This document shows positions 16,883-26,004 of a stretch of DNA of 64,000 nucleotides, piece after piece. This DNA comes from Verrucomicrobiota bacterium (GTDB lineage: Bacteria > Verrucomicrobiota > Verrucomicrobiia > JADLBR01), in assembly GCA_029560585.1 (NCBI GenBank), contig JAKQKQ010000149.1, positions 27,431-91,430 of the forward strand, in the 5' to 3' direction. Positions within the stretch are counted from its first letter, which is position 1. Each line of letters begins with the position of its first letter. Under the pieces are notes generated by a model that was given only the letters and a program-made list of their open reading frames with translations, did no database searches and had not been told where the DNA came from. Position numbers and translations under genes: made by a program.

Positions 16883-18916
16883 GTGAAGAAGTGGCTGTCG
16901 GTTCTGGCATGGGTCCTCGTGAGTCTGGCTGGCGCGGGCTCGCTGGCGGTCGTGGCGTTGGCGCGGGGGGAATCGGTGAGCGCGCTTTGGCTGGTGGTGG
17001 CGGCCTTTTGCGCCTTCGCGGTGAGCTATCGATTCTATAGCGCGTGGCTCATGGCCAAGGTGCTGGTGCTCGACGAGCGGCGCGCGACGCCGGCGTGCGT
17101 GCACGACGATGGCAAGGATTTCGTCAAGACGAACTCGTGGATGGTGTTCGGGCATCATTTTGCGGCGATCGCCGGGCCGGGGCCGCTGGTGGGACCGGTG
17201 CTCGCGGCGCAGTTCGGCTACTTGCCCGGGGCGCTGTGGATCCTGGTGGGGGCGACGCTGGGGGGCGGCGTGCACGACGCGGTGGTGATGTTCTGCTCGA
17301 TGCGGCGCGATGGAAAATCTCTGGGGCAGATGGTCAAGGAGGAGATCGGGCAGTTTGCGGGGGTGATCGCCCTCGTGAGTATCTTGTCGATCATGGTGAT
17401 CCTGATCGCGGTGCTGGCGCTGGTGGTGGTGAAGGCGTTGGCGGAGAGCCCGTGGGGACTGTTCACGATTGCGATGACCATACCGATCGCGATGGCGATG
17501 GGCGGTGCGCTGCGATTCGCGTGCCCGGACCGCATCGGGATGGTGAGCGCGTTCGGGGTGATCGCGCTGCTGGCGGCGGTCTGGGGCGGGCAATATGTGG
17601 CGCACCATCCGGTGTTCGCGCAGGTGATGACGCTGGACGGCCGATCGCTGGCCTGGGCGGTGATCCTGTACGGTTTTGCGGCCTCGGCCCTGCCGGTGTG
17701 GCTGCTCCTGGCGCCGCGGGATTACCTCAGCACCTTCATGAAGATCGGGACCGTCGCCGCGCTGGCGGTCGCGATCCTTTTCATCGCGCCGCAGATGCAC
17801 ATGCCGCCGCTGACGAAATTCATCGACGGGACCGGTCTGGTGTTCGCGGGACCGGTCTTCCCCTTCTGTTTCATCACGATCGCGTGCGGTGCGGTGTCCG
17901 GCTTCCACGCCCTGATCTCTTCTGGGACGACGCCGAAGCTCATCACGCGCGAGTCGTGCGTGCGGACCATCGGGTACGGGGCGATGATAACGGAGATGCT
18001 GGTGGGGATCATGGCGCTGATCGCGGCCTGCGCGCTGGAGCCGGGGGTCTATTTCGCGATCAATATGAAGGGCGATCCCGCCGCGGTGGTGCAGACGGTG
18101 ACGGCCGCGGGGTTTCCGGTCACGGTCGATCAGATGGAGCGGCTGGCGCACGAGCTTGGCGAACACACGATGTTTGGGCGGACGGGCGGCGCGCCGACGT
18201 TTGCGGTGGGGATGGCGGTGATGTTTTCCAAGGTGCTCGGGAGCCAGGGCGCCATCGCCCTCTGGTATCACTTCGCGATCATGTTTGAGGCGCTGTTCAT
18301 CCTGACGACCATCGACGCGGGGACCCGCGTTGGGCGGTTCCTCTTGCAGGATTTGCTGGGGCAGATCTGGCGGCCGCTGGCCGATACCCGGTCCAATGTG
18401 TCGAACGTGTTGACCAGCGCGCTCTTCGTGGCGACCTGGGGGTGGTTCCTGTACCAGGGCGTCATCGATCCGCTGGGCGGAATCAACAGCCTTTGGCCGA
18501 TCTTTGGCATCGCGAACCAGCTGCTCGCGGTGATCGCGCTCGCGTTCGGGACCGCGGTGCTGATCAAGATGGGCCGGGCGCGATACATCTGGGTGACGCT
18601 CGCGCCGCTGGGATGGCTGTTCACGGTGACGATGGTGGCGGGCTGGATGAAGATCTTCAGCGCCGATCCGAGGCTCGGTTTTCTGTCGGCCGCCGCCGGT
18701 CTGCGCGATAAGATCGCGGCGGGCGGGGCGCCGGAGCAGTTGGCCGAGTGGCGACACCTGCTGTTCAATAACATGGTCAACGTCTTCGTGACGGGGGCGT
18801 TCATGGTGCTGGTGCTGTCCATCGTCATCGCCTGCGCCAGGGAGTGGTGGCTGCTCTTGAGTCGGACCAAACGCGCGGAGCTGCGCGAGTCGCGATACGT
18901 GACGCTCCCGGCGTGA
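16883..18916 (+). CDS. cstA: carbon starvation protein CstA, peptide/pyruvate transporter
   Basis: Polytopic inner-membrane transporter of the CstA family, implicated in peptide or pyruvate uptake when carbon is short. The 677-aa product has the family features: the early SYRFYSAWLMAKVL segment, HHFAAIAGPGPLVGPVLAAQFGYLPG, GGGVHDAVVMFCSMRRDGKS, FHALISSGTTPKLI and LFILTTIDAGTRVGRFLLQD, with about sixteen hydrophobic helices. GTG 16883 starts just before the first helix; the frame is open back to GTG 16799, which would overlap the GH32-like stop. It follows the GH32-like gene by 80 bp. No LytTR or two-component regulator is adjacent. Confidence 0.94.
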   Translation: MKKWLSVLAWVLVSLAGAGSLAVVALARGESVSALWLVVAAFCAFAVSYRFYSAWLMAKVLVLDERRATPACVHDDGKDFVKTNSWMVFGHHFAAIAGPGPLVGPVLAAQFGYLPGALWILVGATLGGGVHDAVVMFCSMRRDGKSLGQMVKEEIGQFAGVIALVSILSIMVILIAVLALVVVKALAESPWGLFTIAMTIPIAMAMGGALRFACPDRIGMVSAFGVIALLAAVWGGQYVAHHPVFAQVMTLDGRSLAWAVILYGFAASALPVWLLLAPRDYLSTFMKIGTVAALAVAILFIAPQMHMPPLTKFIDGTGLVFAGPVFPFCFITIACGAVSGFHALISSGTTPKLITRESCVRTIGYGAMITEMLVGIMALIAACALEPGVYFAINMKGDPAAVVQTVTAAGFPVTVDQMERLAHELGEHTMFGRTGGAPTFAVGMAVMFSKVLGSQGAIALWYHFAIMFEALFILTTIDAGTRVGRFLLQDLLGQIWRPLADTRSNVSNVLTSALFVATWGWFLYQGVIDPLGGINSLWPIFGIANQLLAVIALAFGTAVLIKMGRARYIWVTLAPLGWLFTVTMVAGWMKIFSADPRLGFLSAAAGLRDKIAAGGAPEQLAEWRHLLFNNMVNVFVTGAFMVLVLSIVIACAREWWLLLSRTKRAELRESRYVTLPA

Positions 18917-18947
18917 GCGGGCACGGGTGCGCCGCGCCCTCGCCCGG

Positions 18948-18961
18948 GCCGGGCGCCCGGC
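18948..18961. terminator. GC-rich palindrome between converging genes
   Basis: GCCGGGCGCCCGGC is a perfect 14-bp palindrome between the converging cstA and zinc-ribbon genes. There is no T-run after it, so it is only a candidate terminator. Confidence 0.3.
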
Positions 18962-18970
18962 GGCGGGATC

Positions 18971-19252
18971 CTACCAGCACCGCAGCAGGGCCATGGCGAG
19001 CATGACCGCGAGCAGGATCCCGGTGATCCACCAGATGGGGTGGATTCCACGCGGCGGGGCCGGCCCGGTGCCGAATTCCTCACGGATGAAAGAATCGTAG
19101 TCGAATCCGTCATCCGGCAGGTCGAGGCCGGAGCCCGCGTCATCCTCGCGCCAGCCGGATCGGTCGTCGGCGCCGCATTCCGGGCACGCACGCGCCCGGG
19201 GCGGGACCGGGGCCCCGCAGACCGGGCAATCGCCGGGAGGCCGGAACACCAT
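18971..19252 (-). CDS. zinc-ribbon protein with C-terminal membrane anchor
   Basis: 93-aa protein. Four cysteines in two knuckles, CPVCG (residues 9-13) and CPECG (23-27), form a zinc ribbon. An acidic linker with DGFDYDSFIREEFG follows, and one hydrophobic helix (IHPIWWITGILLAVMLAMALL) ends the chain, giving a tail-anchored topology. I recall similar ribbon-FDYD-x-F-TM proteins from verrucomicrobial genomes, which would fit the host, but function is unknown. Start 19252 was chosen because the ribbon begins directly after it; the open frame extends to 19366 with no similarity. Confidence 0.7.
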   Translation of the reverse strand: MVFRPPGDCPVCGAPVPPRARACPECGADDRSGWREDDAGSGLDLPDDGFDYDSFIREEFGTGPAPPRGIHPIWWITGILLAVMLAMALLRCW

Positions 19253-19387
19253 GGCCACAGGATGCGGCGTCCGGCGGTCGGCGCGAAAGGAAATTCGAAT
19301 CTTTGCATTTTGGCCGATCATCGGGTGGGGTGAATACCTCAGGGGAAGAGCGGTTGCGCGGGACAACGCCTATGTTATCTCGCCCAA

Positions 19388-20473
19388 ATGGCAGGCCCAA
19401 ACCTTTTGACTCCGGATGCGATGCGGGAGACACATGGTCGATTCGAGACCTATCTCCACGAGTTTCTTGCCCGGCACCAGGAGCGCTACGCTTACGGCGA
19501 TTGGGTCGAGTGCCTTTATCTTGACGTCGCGGAGCACGTCACACGAAAAGGCAAACGGGTACGTCCGTTGCTGTTTCTCGGGTCGCTCGCGGCGTTTTCT
19601 GACAATGGCGAATCGCTTGCAGAGCCGGCACTGCGGATTGCCGTGGGCGTGGAGCTCTTGCACGCATCGATCCTGATTCGAGATGACGTGATAGACCGCA
19701 GCGAGCGACGGTGGGGGTTGCCGACATTCCAAAAGCAGGTCGAGGGGCGGCTGGGCAGGCGGGCCGGGCGGGAGCGGGCGGGGCAAAACATCGCGATGGT
19801 GGTAGGCGAGATTCTCCACGCCCTGGCCATCGAGTGCGTCGCCGCGGCCGACTTCCCGGAAGAGCGACGGGATCTGGCGCTGCGCGAATTCTTGTCACTT
19901 GCGACGGAGACGTGCTGCGGGATGATCCAGGAGACCACGCTGGGATTGCGGGATATCTCGCGGGTCTCCGCCGAGGAGATCCGCCAGATGTATGCCCTGA
20001 AGACGACCCGCTACACGATCGAAGGCCCACTCGTTCTCGGGGCGATGCTGGCCGGTGCCTCGGACGACACGATTCTGGCGATCCGGGAGTTTTCTGTGCC
20101 CGTGGGATTGGCTTTTCAGATCGCCAGCGATCTGCGGGACTTCGGGCATTTCGATGTCTCGGATCCCCTGTTCCAGAGCGACCTGCTCGAGGGGAAGAAG
20201 ACGCTGCTGGTGCGCGAAGCCTTCGAGAGGCTAAACGAATGCGAGCGATCTTTCCTGCAACTCTGCATGGACAACCCCTCACTCGGCGAGCCCTCGATCC
20301 ACAAGGTCGATGAGCTGATCCGGAAATCTGGTGCGGTGGCCGTCCTCGAGGCCGAGGTCACGCGCCTTTTCGGGATGGCGCGGGAGATACTGGAGACGCC
20401 GGTCCTGACGCCGGCGCAACGCGATGGACTCCGCTTTCTCAAGGCTTGCGTGCGCTCGCAGGTTGCGCGGTGA
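19388..20473 (+). CDS. polyprenyl (trans-isoprenyl diphosphate) synthase-like protein
   Basis: 361-aa member of the all-alpha isoprenyl diphosphate synthases, which condense isopentenyl diphosphate with an allylic diphosphate. Visible are GKRVRP (55-60), the first aspartate-rich motif DDVID (99-103) followed by RSERRWG, and the second motif region FQIASDLRDFG, where the first Asp is Ser (Ser247-Asp248-x-x-Asp251). The KTTRYT lysine motif is present. Loss of one Asp in the second motif could lower or change activity, so chain length cannot be predicted. It is convergent with the bactofilin-like gene. Confidence 0.82.
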   Translation: MAGPNLLTPDAMRETHGRFETYLHEFLARHQERYAYGDWVECLYLDVAEHVTRKGKRVRPLLFLGSLAAFSDNGESLAEPALRIAVGVELLHASILIRDDVIDRSERRWGLPTFQKQVEGRLGRRAGRERAGQNIAMVVGEILHALAIECVAAADFPEERRDLALREFLSLATETCCGMIQETTLGLRDISRVSAEEIRQMYALKTTRYTIEGPLVLGAMLAGASDDTILAIREFSVPVGLAFQIASDLRDFGHFDVSDPLFQSDLLEGKKTLLVREAFERLNECERSFLQLCMDNPSLGEPSIHKVDELIRKSGAVAVLEAEVTRLFGMAREILETPVLTPAQRDGLRFLKACVRSQVAR

Positions 20474-20572
20474 GCGGGCGCCGGATCGGCAACAGCGGCA
20501 GGTGGCGGCCGACCGATAGCGGCATTCCACCCCGCTCAGGTTGGACGGCCAGACGCCCCTGCGCGATGCGGA

Positions 20573-21697
20573 TCACGTCGGCCCCAGCTGCGGTGGCGGG
20601 ATCATGGCAGGTTTCCGCGCCGCGGTGGTCTGCGCGAGGGACCTGCGCCCCGCGCGCGACGACACGATGGCGCCGAGGCCGACAAAGCTCCCGGCGATGA
20701 ATATCAGCATGCCGAGCGCACCGAGCGCGAGCCCAAATGGCGCGCGGGGGCCGGTCGTGATGTTGATGATGTCGCCGAGGATGGCGGCGGCCTGTAGCAC
20801 CGCGAGGCCGATCATGGTCTGGAACATCGGGCCCCTTGAACCAAACCAGCGGCGCCCGAGGGCATGGCCGAACGCCACGTATCCCACCAATTGGCCGAGT
20901 CCCACGGCGAGCACGGCGAGGGGCACCAGCGGTAGCCCGACCACCGTTATCGCGAGAATGATGAGCGCCACCGGCAACACGATCATCAGCGTAAGCCCGA
21001 GGAGCGCCGATCGCCCGAAATCGCCTTCGACATGCTCGGTCACCCGCGCGAACTGCACGGGGATGAACGTCGTCATCAGCAGGGCGATGAAGGCCAATAG
21101 CCCGAAGAAGGCGATCTCCAGAAAGAAGAATAAAACGGCCTGATGGTGCGCCTTTCCGGTGCGGTCGGCGGTGGCGATGGTGGCCTTTCCAAAGCCGGGC
21201 GCGATCGGACCCAGATGCTTCATCAGGTCGAGGGGGAAGCTGGCGACGTTCACCTTGTTGCCGCCGATTTTTGCGGCCGGATCGATTTCGGCGGCGCTTC
21301 CGACCGTGACGAGGTCGCCGCCGATCTGTGCGCTCGGCCCGACCTTCACCGTTCCCCCGACGCAGACGGCATCGCCATTCACCTTGCCGTTGATGGTGAG
21401 ATTGCCGGCGACCACGACGGCCGCGCCCGCGACGGTCTCATGCTCGCCAATGACTGCACTTTGACCCATGAGAACGAGGTCGCCCGACGTCTGCTTCGCG
21501 GTCGTCACCGGGGTTGCCGGGGTGGATTTGGCGGCCTCGGGCATCTTGAGTTGGGGACTCGCGTTAGTGGGGTTGGTGGGGACACTAGTGGCATCGGTCG
21601 CCCCCCGGCATGGCGCCAGGGAGGCCACATGGAATAGTGCGACAACGAGCGCCGTCGCGTGGAGGGTGGGTAGCAGGGCGTGCTTTGCGGTTTTCAT
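20573..21697 (-). CDS. bactofilin-like polymer-forming domain fused to membrane helices
   Basis: 374-aa envelope protein: signal peptide (to about residue 32), a Thr/Pro/Ala-rich linker, a bactofilin-type beta-helical segment (about 73-155) and four to five membrane helices (about 190-355). The bactofilin segment repeats as VVVAGNLTINGKVNGDAVCVGG then VKVGPSAQIGGDLVTVGSAAEIDPAAKIGG with each blank in between a rung. It is the third gene of the sigma/anti-sigma operon, starting 9 bp after the anti-sigma stop, so it is probably the regulon output or part of the sensing complex. The exported scaffold domain differs from cytosolic bactofilins. Confidence 0.78.
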   Translation of the reverse strand: MKTAKHALLPTLHATALVVALFHVASLAPCRGATDATSVPTNPTNASPQLKMPEAAKSTPATPVTTAKQTSGDLVLMGQSAVIGEHETVAGAAVVVAGNLTINGKVNGDAVCVGGTVKVGPSAQIGGDLVTVGSAAEIDPAAKIGGNKVNVASFPLDLMKHLGPIAPGFGKATIATADRTGKAHHQAVLFFFLEIAFFGLLAFIALLMTTFIPVQFARVTEHVEGDFGRSALLGLTLMIVLPVALIILAITVVGLPLVPLAVLAVGLGQLVGYVAFGHALGRRWFGSRGPMFQTMIGLAVLQAAAILGDIINITTGPRAPFGLALGALGMLIFIAGSFVGLGAIVSSRAGRRSLAQTTAARKPAMIPPPQLGPT

Positions 21698-21706
21698 AGG
21701 GATTCC

Positions 21707-22282
21707 TCAGAGGGACAGGATGGGTACACGGGCGAGGCGATGGCCGAACTTCGTGACGATGACCATCACCAGCAGGGCCGCAAGTGCGGAGGCGTAATAC
21801 GTGGCCAGCCAATCGACGCCCGGCCACGACAGCTTGGCCAGGGCGCCGCCGATGGGCACCATGCATCGGCCGAGCGTGATGGCCGTTCCAGCCATCGTAT
21901 TCGCCAAAGGTGCGACCACCCGCGTGGCGCAACTGACGGCATCCCAGATCGATTCCGACAGGGTAAGCCAAGTCGCAACGAACAGGGCAGATGCGATGCA
22001 GGTGCCCACTGCCGCGGCCCACGAGAGACGCCGCTGAACGCGAACACGGCGCATCCGCGCGGCGGCGATGCCCCGGGCGATGGATGCCGCAAACCCCGGC
22101 CCCGGCTCGGGTGTGGGCAGCGCGCGCAACGAGGCGATCGCCAATTCGCCGGCCGAGAGCAGCCCGGCGCACGCGCCGCACGCTCCCACGTGGAGGTCGA
22201 GGCGGCGGCGATCGTTTTCCGCCAACTCGCCATCGAGGGAGGCATGGATCATCGGGCGGATCTTATCGCACGGGTCGGTCAT
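21707..22282 (-). CDS. zinc-finger anti-sigma factor, membrane-bound
   Basis: 191-aa protein with the ZAS-type zinc motif H-x3-C-x2-C (His31, Cys35, Cys38) in an N-terminal anti-sigma domain, followed by hydrophobic helices near residues 84-106 and 165-182. By family, the domain holds the cognate ECF sigma factor inactive at the membrane until a signal releases it. ATG 22282 starts 11 bp after the sigma stop, fixing the pairing. A longer open frame to 22741 is a shadow of the sigma gene. Confidence 0.85.
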   Translation of the reverse strand: MTDPCDKIRPMIHASLDGELAENDRRRLDLHVGACGACAGLLSAGELAIASLRALPTPEPGPGFAASIARGIAAARMRRVRVQRRLSWAAAVGTCIASALFVATWLTLSESIWDAVSCATRVVAPLANTMAGTAITLGRCMVPIGGALAKLSWPGVDWLATYYASALAALLVMVIVTKFGHRLARVPILSL

Positions 22283-22293
22283 AGGTTGCTCTA

Positions 22294-22869
22294 TCACGTG
22301 GATACGAACGGCAGCAGGATTTGTTGCAATTTTTCCCGGCCGCGATGGATGCGGATTTTGACGGTGGCCATGGGCAGGCCGAGCGCCTCGCTGATCTCCT
22401 CGTAACTGAGGCCATCGACGTGGCGCAGCACCAGCACCGACCGATAGGGGGGCGGCAGGCTCTCCAGGGCTCGCTCCACGGCGCGGGCGAGTTCGGCGCG
22501 CCCCGCGAGGTCGACCGGCGAGGGGCCCGGATCGGGGATGCGCGAGCCCGGGTCGAAGGCGTCGCCCGCGGGATCGAGCGGGATCGTGGGGACGCGGCGC
22601 TTTCGCAGGGCATCCAGACAGTGGTTGTGGGCGATGCGGAAGAGAAAGGGCGACAGCGCCCTGTCCGGGTCGAATTGCGGGATCGCGAGGTGCAGTTTCA
22701 CGAAGATCTCCTGCGCGAGATCCTCGGCCCCGGAGCCGCACATGCGGTAACAGTACGACAGGATGCGGCGGCCATAGATATCGATTATCTTGGCGAACGC
22801 GTCGCCGTCGCCGGCGCGGGTGGCCCCGACGAGTGCCCGTTCATCCGGTGCTTTTTCGGAATCGTGCAT
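22294..22869 (-). CDS. ECF (sigma-70 family) RNA polymerase sigma factor
   Basis: 191-aa extracytoplasmic-function sigma factor. Region 2 runs through EDLAQEIFVKLHLAI and FLFRIAHNHCLDALRKRR, and region 4 is LPPPYRSVLVLRHVDGLSYEEISEALGL, with the DNA-recognition helix ATVKIRIHRGREKL. A proline-rich linker separates them. It heads a three-gene reverse-strand operon with its anti-sigma factor and a bactofilin-like membrane protein, so envelope stress or shape is the likely regulated process. Confidence 0.93.
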   Translation of the reverse strand: MHDSEKAPDERALVGATRAGDGDAFAKIIDIYGRRILSYCYRMCGSGAEDLAQEIFVKLHLAIPQFDPDRALSPFLFRIAHNHCLDALRKRRVPTIPLDPAGDAFDPGSRIPDPGPSPVDLAGRAELARAVERALESLPPPYRSVLVLRHVDGLSYEEISEALGLPMATVKIRIHRGREKLQQILLPFVST

Positions 22870-22922
22870 CTATGTTGGGCCGGCCCCTGTCAGGGATAAT
22901 ATACGCTGCCGACAGGTGCTTG

Positions 22923-24119
22923 TTACAGCGCGCCGCCGTTGCCGCGATACAAGAATTCTCGGACAAGCATGGTCGCGTGTGCCTGGTGCTGCGTGACATC
23001 GATGCGCAACTTCGGGTCGGCCGCCCCGTTCATGACCCCCCCGACGGCCTTCGGATCCTGCGTCGAATGAAAGCGCAGGTACGCGTTTTGCGACGGGTTG
23101 CCCACCTGCCACGACAGCAGCCTGGCGAGTCCCCGCTGGATGACCGATTCGATCTTCTCCATCGCCGCGCGGTCATTTGCGAGGCGGGCAAGCTCCCATG
23201 CGTGCGCCAATCCCTCGTATGCGTAGCCCGTGTTGCGGCCGCGCTCGAGCGTCCGGTGGACGTCGATCATCCAGTAGGCCAGATCGATGACGCGGCGCGG
23301 GTATGCCTCAACGTTTGGCCAACCCGACGTGGCAAGTTCGTAGAATGACATCGAACCCCACTGATAGAATCCCTTGGTCTGGTCGCTGTCGGGATGACGC
23401 TTCAGCGCGGCGACCACGTGTTCGGAATACATCGCCTCGGCAGAGGCGAGTGCGGCGCCCTGATACTTCGTGAGGCCCAGATACTTGGCCGCCCTCACAA
23501 GTGCCAGCAGCGTCTCACCGTCGGAATAGGGCGATGGCTCTCCGGAACCCCGCCCGTCCTCGAGCCCATACCCGCCATGGAAGAGGCCCCCCGGCGTCCG
23601 CAGCGAGATCAAGAACTCGAGATACTGCTCAAGCTGCAGCCGGTGCGCGGCGTCCGGCGCCGTCGAGGAACGCAGGAACTCGATGAGCGCGAGCGCCATG
23701 AGCGCAACGGTCCCCGTCTTGCCCTCGTCTTCTCCCGGATAGCGGATGAAGCGTTTGCCATCCCGTAGCCCGCTTGCGCGCTTGAAGAAATCCAATCCCT
23801 TCCGGATGGCCGCCGAGGTTCGCTCCGACGGGGTGCGGCGATGGAGCAGGCAAAGACCCCAGAGGGCACCCGCCTGACGGACGGAGCTATCCTCCTCGCT
23901 TTCGCACTTCCGCGTAAAATCGTACTCGTAGGTGAAGTTCCCGGCCGCCTTCTGGTTGTTCAGCAGGAATTCGAGATTCATGGTGATCGCGTGGTCAATC
24001 GCATCCGCGGGAATTCTTTCCGCGGCCCGCGGGGTTGTATCGGGCGCGGCGCGCAAGGGGAACGAGGCGATGACCACTAGCCCGAGCATCAACAGAGCGG
24101 CCCTCAGCGCACCCATCAC
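22923..24119 (-). CDS. secreted alpha/alpha-toroid protein (epimerase- or terpene-cyclase-like fold)
   Basis: 398-aa exported protein, signal peptide about residues 1-25 (MMGALRAALLMLGLVVIASFPLRA). Its helical repeats resemble the alpha/alpha toroid of D-glucuronyl C5-epimerase-like and prenyltransferase-like proteins: FTYEYDF..., SSVRQAGALWGLCLLHR, GKTGTVALMALALIEF, YSDGETLLALVRAAKYLG, GYAYEGLAHAWELA. No catalytic motif can be assigned. It is 53 bp upstream of the sigma operon on the same strand, but the gap and different nature make membership uncertain. Confidence 0.6.
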   Translation of the reverse strand: MMGALRAALLMLGLVVIASFPLRAAPDTTPRAAERIPADAIDHAITMNLEFLLNNQKAAGNFTYEYDFTRKCESEEDSSVRQAGALWGLCLLHRRTPSERTSAAIRKGLDFFKRASGLRDGKRFIRYPGEDEGKTGTVALMALALIEFLRSSTAPDAAHRLQLEQYLEFLISLRTPGGLFHGGYGLEDGRGSGEPSPYSDGETLLALVRAAKYLGLTKYQGAALASAEAMYSEHVVAALKRHPDSDQTKGFYQWGSMSFYELATSGWPNVEAYPRRVIDLAYWMIDVHRTLERGRNTGYAYEGLAHAWELARLANDRAAMEKIESVIQRGLARLLSWQVGNPSQNAYLRFHSTQDPKAVGGVMNGAADPKLRIDVTQHQAHATMLVREFLYRGNGGAL

Positions 24120-24133
24120 GCGCCCAGGTTAGC

Positions 24134-24165
24134 AGCCTGTCGGACTTTGGGAAGTCCGACAGGCT
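24134..24165. repeat. perfect 14-bp hairpin
   Basis: AGCCTGTCGGACTT and AAGTCCGACAGGCT form a perfect stem with loop TGGG. It lies 15 bases upstream of the toroid-protein start codon and opens an 840-bp stretch without genes. Confidence 0.7.
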
Positions 24166-24167
24166 AA

Positions 24168-24270
24168 CTCGAGAATTCAGATGCCGGGCAGTAGGAGCCT
24201 GCTTGCAGCCGATTCCGTGCGCGAATCGCGCGCAAGCGCGCTCCTGCGTCTCATCTTCACCTCCGGTGGT
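24168..24270 (+). repeat. family A REP-like repeat (copy 1, 103 bp)
   Basis: The core is GTAGGAGC-CT-GCTTGC ... GCAAGC-GC-GCTCCTGC, a nested palindrome. The whole 103 bp is collinear with 42988-43090 with about 9 mismatches and no gaps. The core resembles the REP sequences of Pseudomonas and Xanthomonas (established knowledge). Confidence 0.85.
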
Positions 24271-24314
24271 CCGGCAGCCGCCGGATGAGGTCTGGGTTCC
24301 AGATTGCGTGGGAC

Positions 24315-24448
24315 TGGCGTCGGTCACGCCAGACATTCGCACGCGTTTGGCGTCTCGAAGAGACTCCCCACAGGTCTTGTGGGTCGCCTGTGTCAGGCGG
24401 CAACGGGCGTCGAGTTTCCCCATGAATGTTGCGGCGCCCTCCGGCGCC
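24315..24448. repeat. run of five short hairpins
   Basis: In order: TGGCGT/ACGCCA (24315-24331), GTCTC/GAGAC (24352-24364), CCCACA/TGTGGG (24367-24383), CGCCTG/CAGGCG (24385-24399) and GGCGCC-CTCC-GGCGCC (24433-24448). Two of them are of the family C hairpin type. Confidence 0.55.
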
Positions 24449-24530
24449 GTCCGCGGGGGCGATCGACTCTCCAAGGATCGCGCCCGCCACCCGGCCAGGG
24501 GAAGGATCGCGATCTGGATGGCGCAGCACT

Positions 24531-24570
24531 AGCCTGCATGTTTCACACTTCCGCGTGAAACATGCAGGCT
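24531..24570. repeat. perfect 16-bp hairpin (family F)
   Basis: AGCCTGCATGTTTCAC and GTGAAACATGCAGGCT pair perfectly over 16 bp around an 8-base loop. A decayed copy is at 14303-14336 and a sequence-related hairpin at 24713-24756. Confidence 0.75.
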
Positions 24571-24712
24571 CAAAGGAAAACCACGCTCCGAAAAACGCAA
24601 TTTTGGAGGGTCTGGTGCCACCGATCCGCGAAACACACTCTGCAAGCGCGAAAAGTCCCAGTCTTTGCCAGACCTTTCCCAATAAATGGCTCTCATGGCG
24701 CGGTTTTCCCAG

Positions 24713-24756
24713 AGCCCGGAATTTCACAGCCCGCAAGGCTGTGAAATATCCGGGCT
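24713..24756. repeat. 18-bp hairpin related to family F
   Basis: AGCCCGGAATTTCACAGC and GCTGTGAAATATCCGGGCT pair with a single bulge around a CCGCAAG loop. The shared ATTTCAC/GTGAAAT core links it to the hairpin at 24531. Bases 24757-24960 beyond it hold no recognised element except the ribosome site of the next gene. Confidence 0.7.
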
Positions 24757-24960
24757 AGGGCTTTCCCGGCGACGGGAAGAAGGCCCAGGGCGTGTTCAAG
24801 AAAATGGCGATGAAGATCCGGTTTCGGGAATGAGGCGGATCCGGGCGCGCCGGAGATGTCGTGTTTGGCATATCCGATGTCGCATGGGCACAATACTTAA
24901 TTCACAGCGGGACCTTAGACTGCATACTGCAAGGGCGCTCGACGAAAGGAGACTGCGGCG

Positions 24961-25956
<996 letters not shown>

Positions 25957-26004
25957 TCGGCGAATCGACGGGAGAGGGGTTCCGGCATCCGCAATCAGGA
26001 GACC

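Noticed and set aside
16694..18757. 687-codon reverse frame opposite cstA
   Set aside because: Histidine/arginine-rich with no domains; antisense to the well-conserved CstA.
24315..24756. Integron cassette (attC) array
   Set aside because: No RYYYAAC/GTTRRRY core pairs were seen and no cassette ORFs lie between the hairpins.
24120..24960. CRISPR array
   Set aside because: The hairpins differ from each other in sequence and spacing; there is no repeated direct unit with equal spacers and no cas gene.
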